From Saccoglossus kowalevskii (lineage: Eukaryota; Hemichordata; Enteropneusta; Harrimaniidae): DNA of 31,637 nt. The first letter of the stretch is position 1. Each line of letters begins with the position of its first letter. The DNA is taken from positions 16,280-47,916 of the forward strand of contig NW_003136837.1 of NCBI RefSeq assembly GCF_000003605.2, given 5' to 3'. Below the pieces are notes generated by a model. It was not told the DNA's origin and did no database searches. It saw only the letters and a list, made by a program, of their open reading frames with translations. The translations under genes were made by a program, and so were the position numbers. This document shows, piece by piece, positions 31,113 to 31,637 of this stretch.

Positions 31113-31637
31113 AAATAAGTTCGCTGATTCTGTTCTAAACTTTTTGGATTACGGCATTCCCATGATGTGTCATTGGAAGGAAAAGATGTATAATAATAAG
31201 GTTATTACGAAGGTACCTCAAAGTATGCACTCAGATAGTACGCCGTCGCTCAGATTGTTATTAGCAGCATTGAAAAAGTAATCTGTAAACTTAAAGCTTG
31301 GATGGTCATAATCAGAAGAGAGGTATCTCTGAATATATTCAAGCTGCATGGTGTGAATACGTGTAGGCAGATGAGTGACATTTTGACCACATTTTCCCAA
31401 AAGCATGTATAATGTTTCGGCTGGAATCCAATGGCGCCCGTGCCATAGAAAGTTAATAAATGATTTTTGGAATGATGAAATGATATCAGGTGGTGGGGAT
31501 AAGATGTGGAGTCTATATAACAATTGCGACGATACGCCCTCTATAGGATATACTGGGCGCAAAATGAGACCAGAACTCAATTTTATTCTCAACCGTTTGC
31601 AGTAATTCTGTCCAGTGTTTTCGATAGGCCTGGTAAT
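31111..31637 (-). pseudogene. LINE reverse-transcriptase fragment, frameshifted
   Basis: On the minus strand, entering from the window end, one frame reads YRKHWTELLQTVENKIEFW and GRIVAIVI. After a frame change near 31515 the next reads LLYRLHILSPPPDIISSFQK, then SFINFLWHGRHWIPAETLYM. These match the layout of the region after the polymerase motifs in L1/Tx1-type LINE ORF2 (W-x-x-x-LS-x-GR, then P-P-x-x-x-I-x-x-x-x-x-x-FIW-x-G-x-x-x-x-I). The coding part ends near 31218 and a short 3' UTR leads to the ATT tract. It is truncated by the window edge and disabled by at least one frameshift. Confidence 0.75.

Noticed and set aside
31405..31605. Plus-strand open frame at the right end
   Set aside because: It is the complement of the LINE fragment, which matches known reverse-transcriptase layout on the minus strand.

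Overview
The window looks like nuclear DNA from an animal, most likely a marine invertebrate. Its genes have several exons with GT-AG introns, it is AT-rich between genes, it carries tRNA-derived SINEs and a non-LTR retrotransposon fragment, and it is full of minisatellites. The gene content (large C2H2 zinc-finger gene, cholinesterase-like esterase, galactose-3-O-sulfotransferase-like gene) would fit a hemichordate, amphioxus or other invertebrate genome. That placement is inference and weak. Nothing bacterial or viral was seen. There is one assembly gap (12289-12363).

Layout. 1-480: two tRNA-like SINE heads facing away from each other, flanked by a 57-bp direct repeat that looks like a decayed zinc-finger remnant, then a TTCTA microsatellite. 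690-6870: a C2H2 zinc-finger gene on the + strand with one large coding exon and a possible small 5' exon near 691-780. Its presumed intron holds a 17-copy, 30-bp minisatellite and SINE copies. 6870-9460: 3' flank with nothing recognisable. 9460-11280: a long, decayed 38-40-bp minisatellite with higher-order repeats. 11457-11678: a cluster of ACATGT-centred, p53-like half-sites.

12782-24000: an eight-exon carboxylesterase/cholinesterase-like gene, which I could assemble with consistent splice phases into a protein of about 616 residues. It has a signal peptide, a complete Ser-Glu-His triad and a hydrophobic C-terminus of the GPI-anchor type. Its first intron holds a 79-bp tandem array, a probable solo LTR, a 52-copy 30-bp minisatellite, a perfect 12-bp-arm hairpin, and two extra broken copies of the start of exon 2. 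A possible alternative last exon lies at 24308.

26428-30568: a two-exon galactose-3-O-sulfotransferase-like gene (type II Golgi membrane protein, about 399 residues). 31039-31637: an (ATT)n microsatellite directly behind a frameshifted, minus-strand LINE reverse-transcriptase fragment that runs off the window.

The three genes are unrelated in pathway and I see no sign that they work together. The most unusual items are the triplicated 3' splice site and oxyanion-hole segment of esterase exon 2, the tripled four-finger module of the zinc-finger protein, and the two 30-bp minisatellites that stay open in most reading frames.
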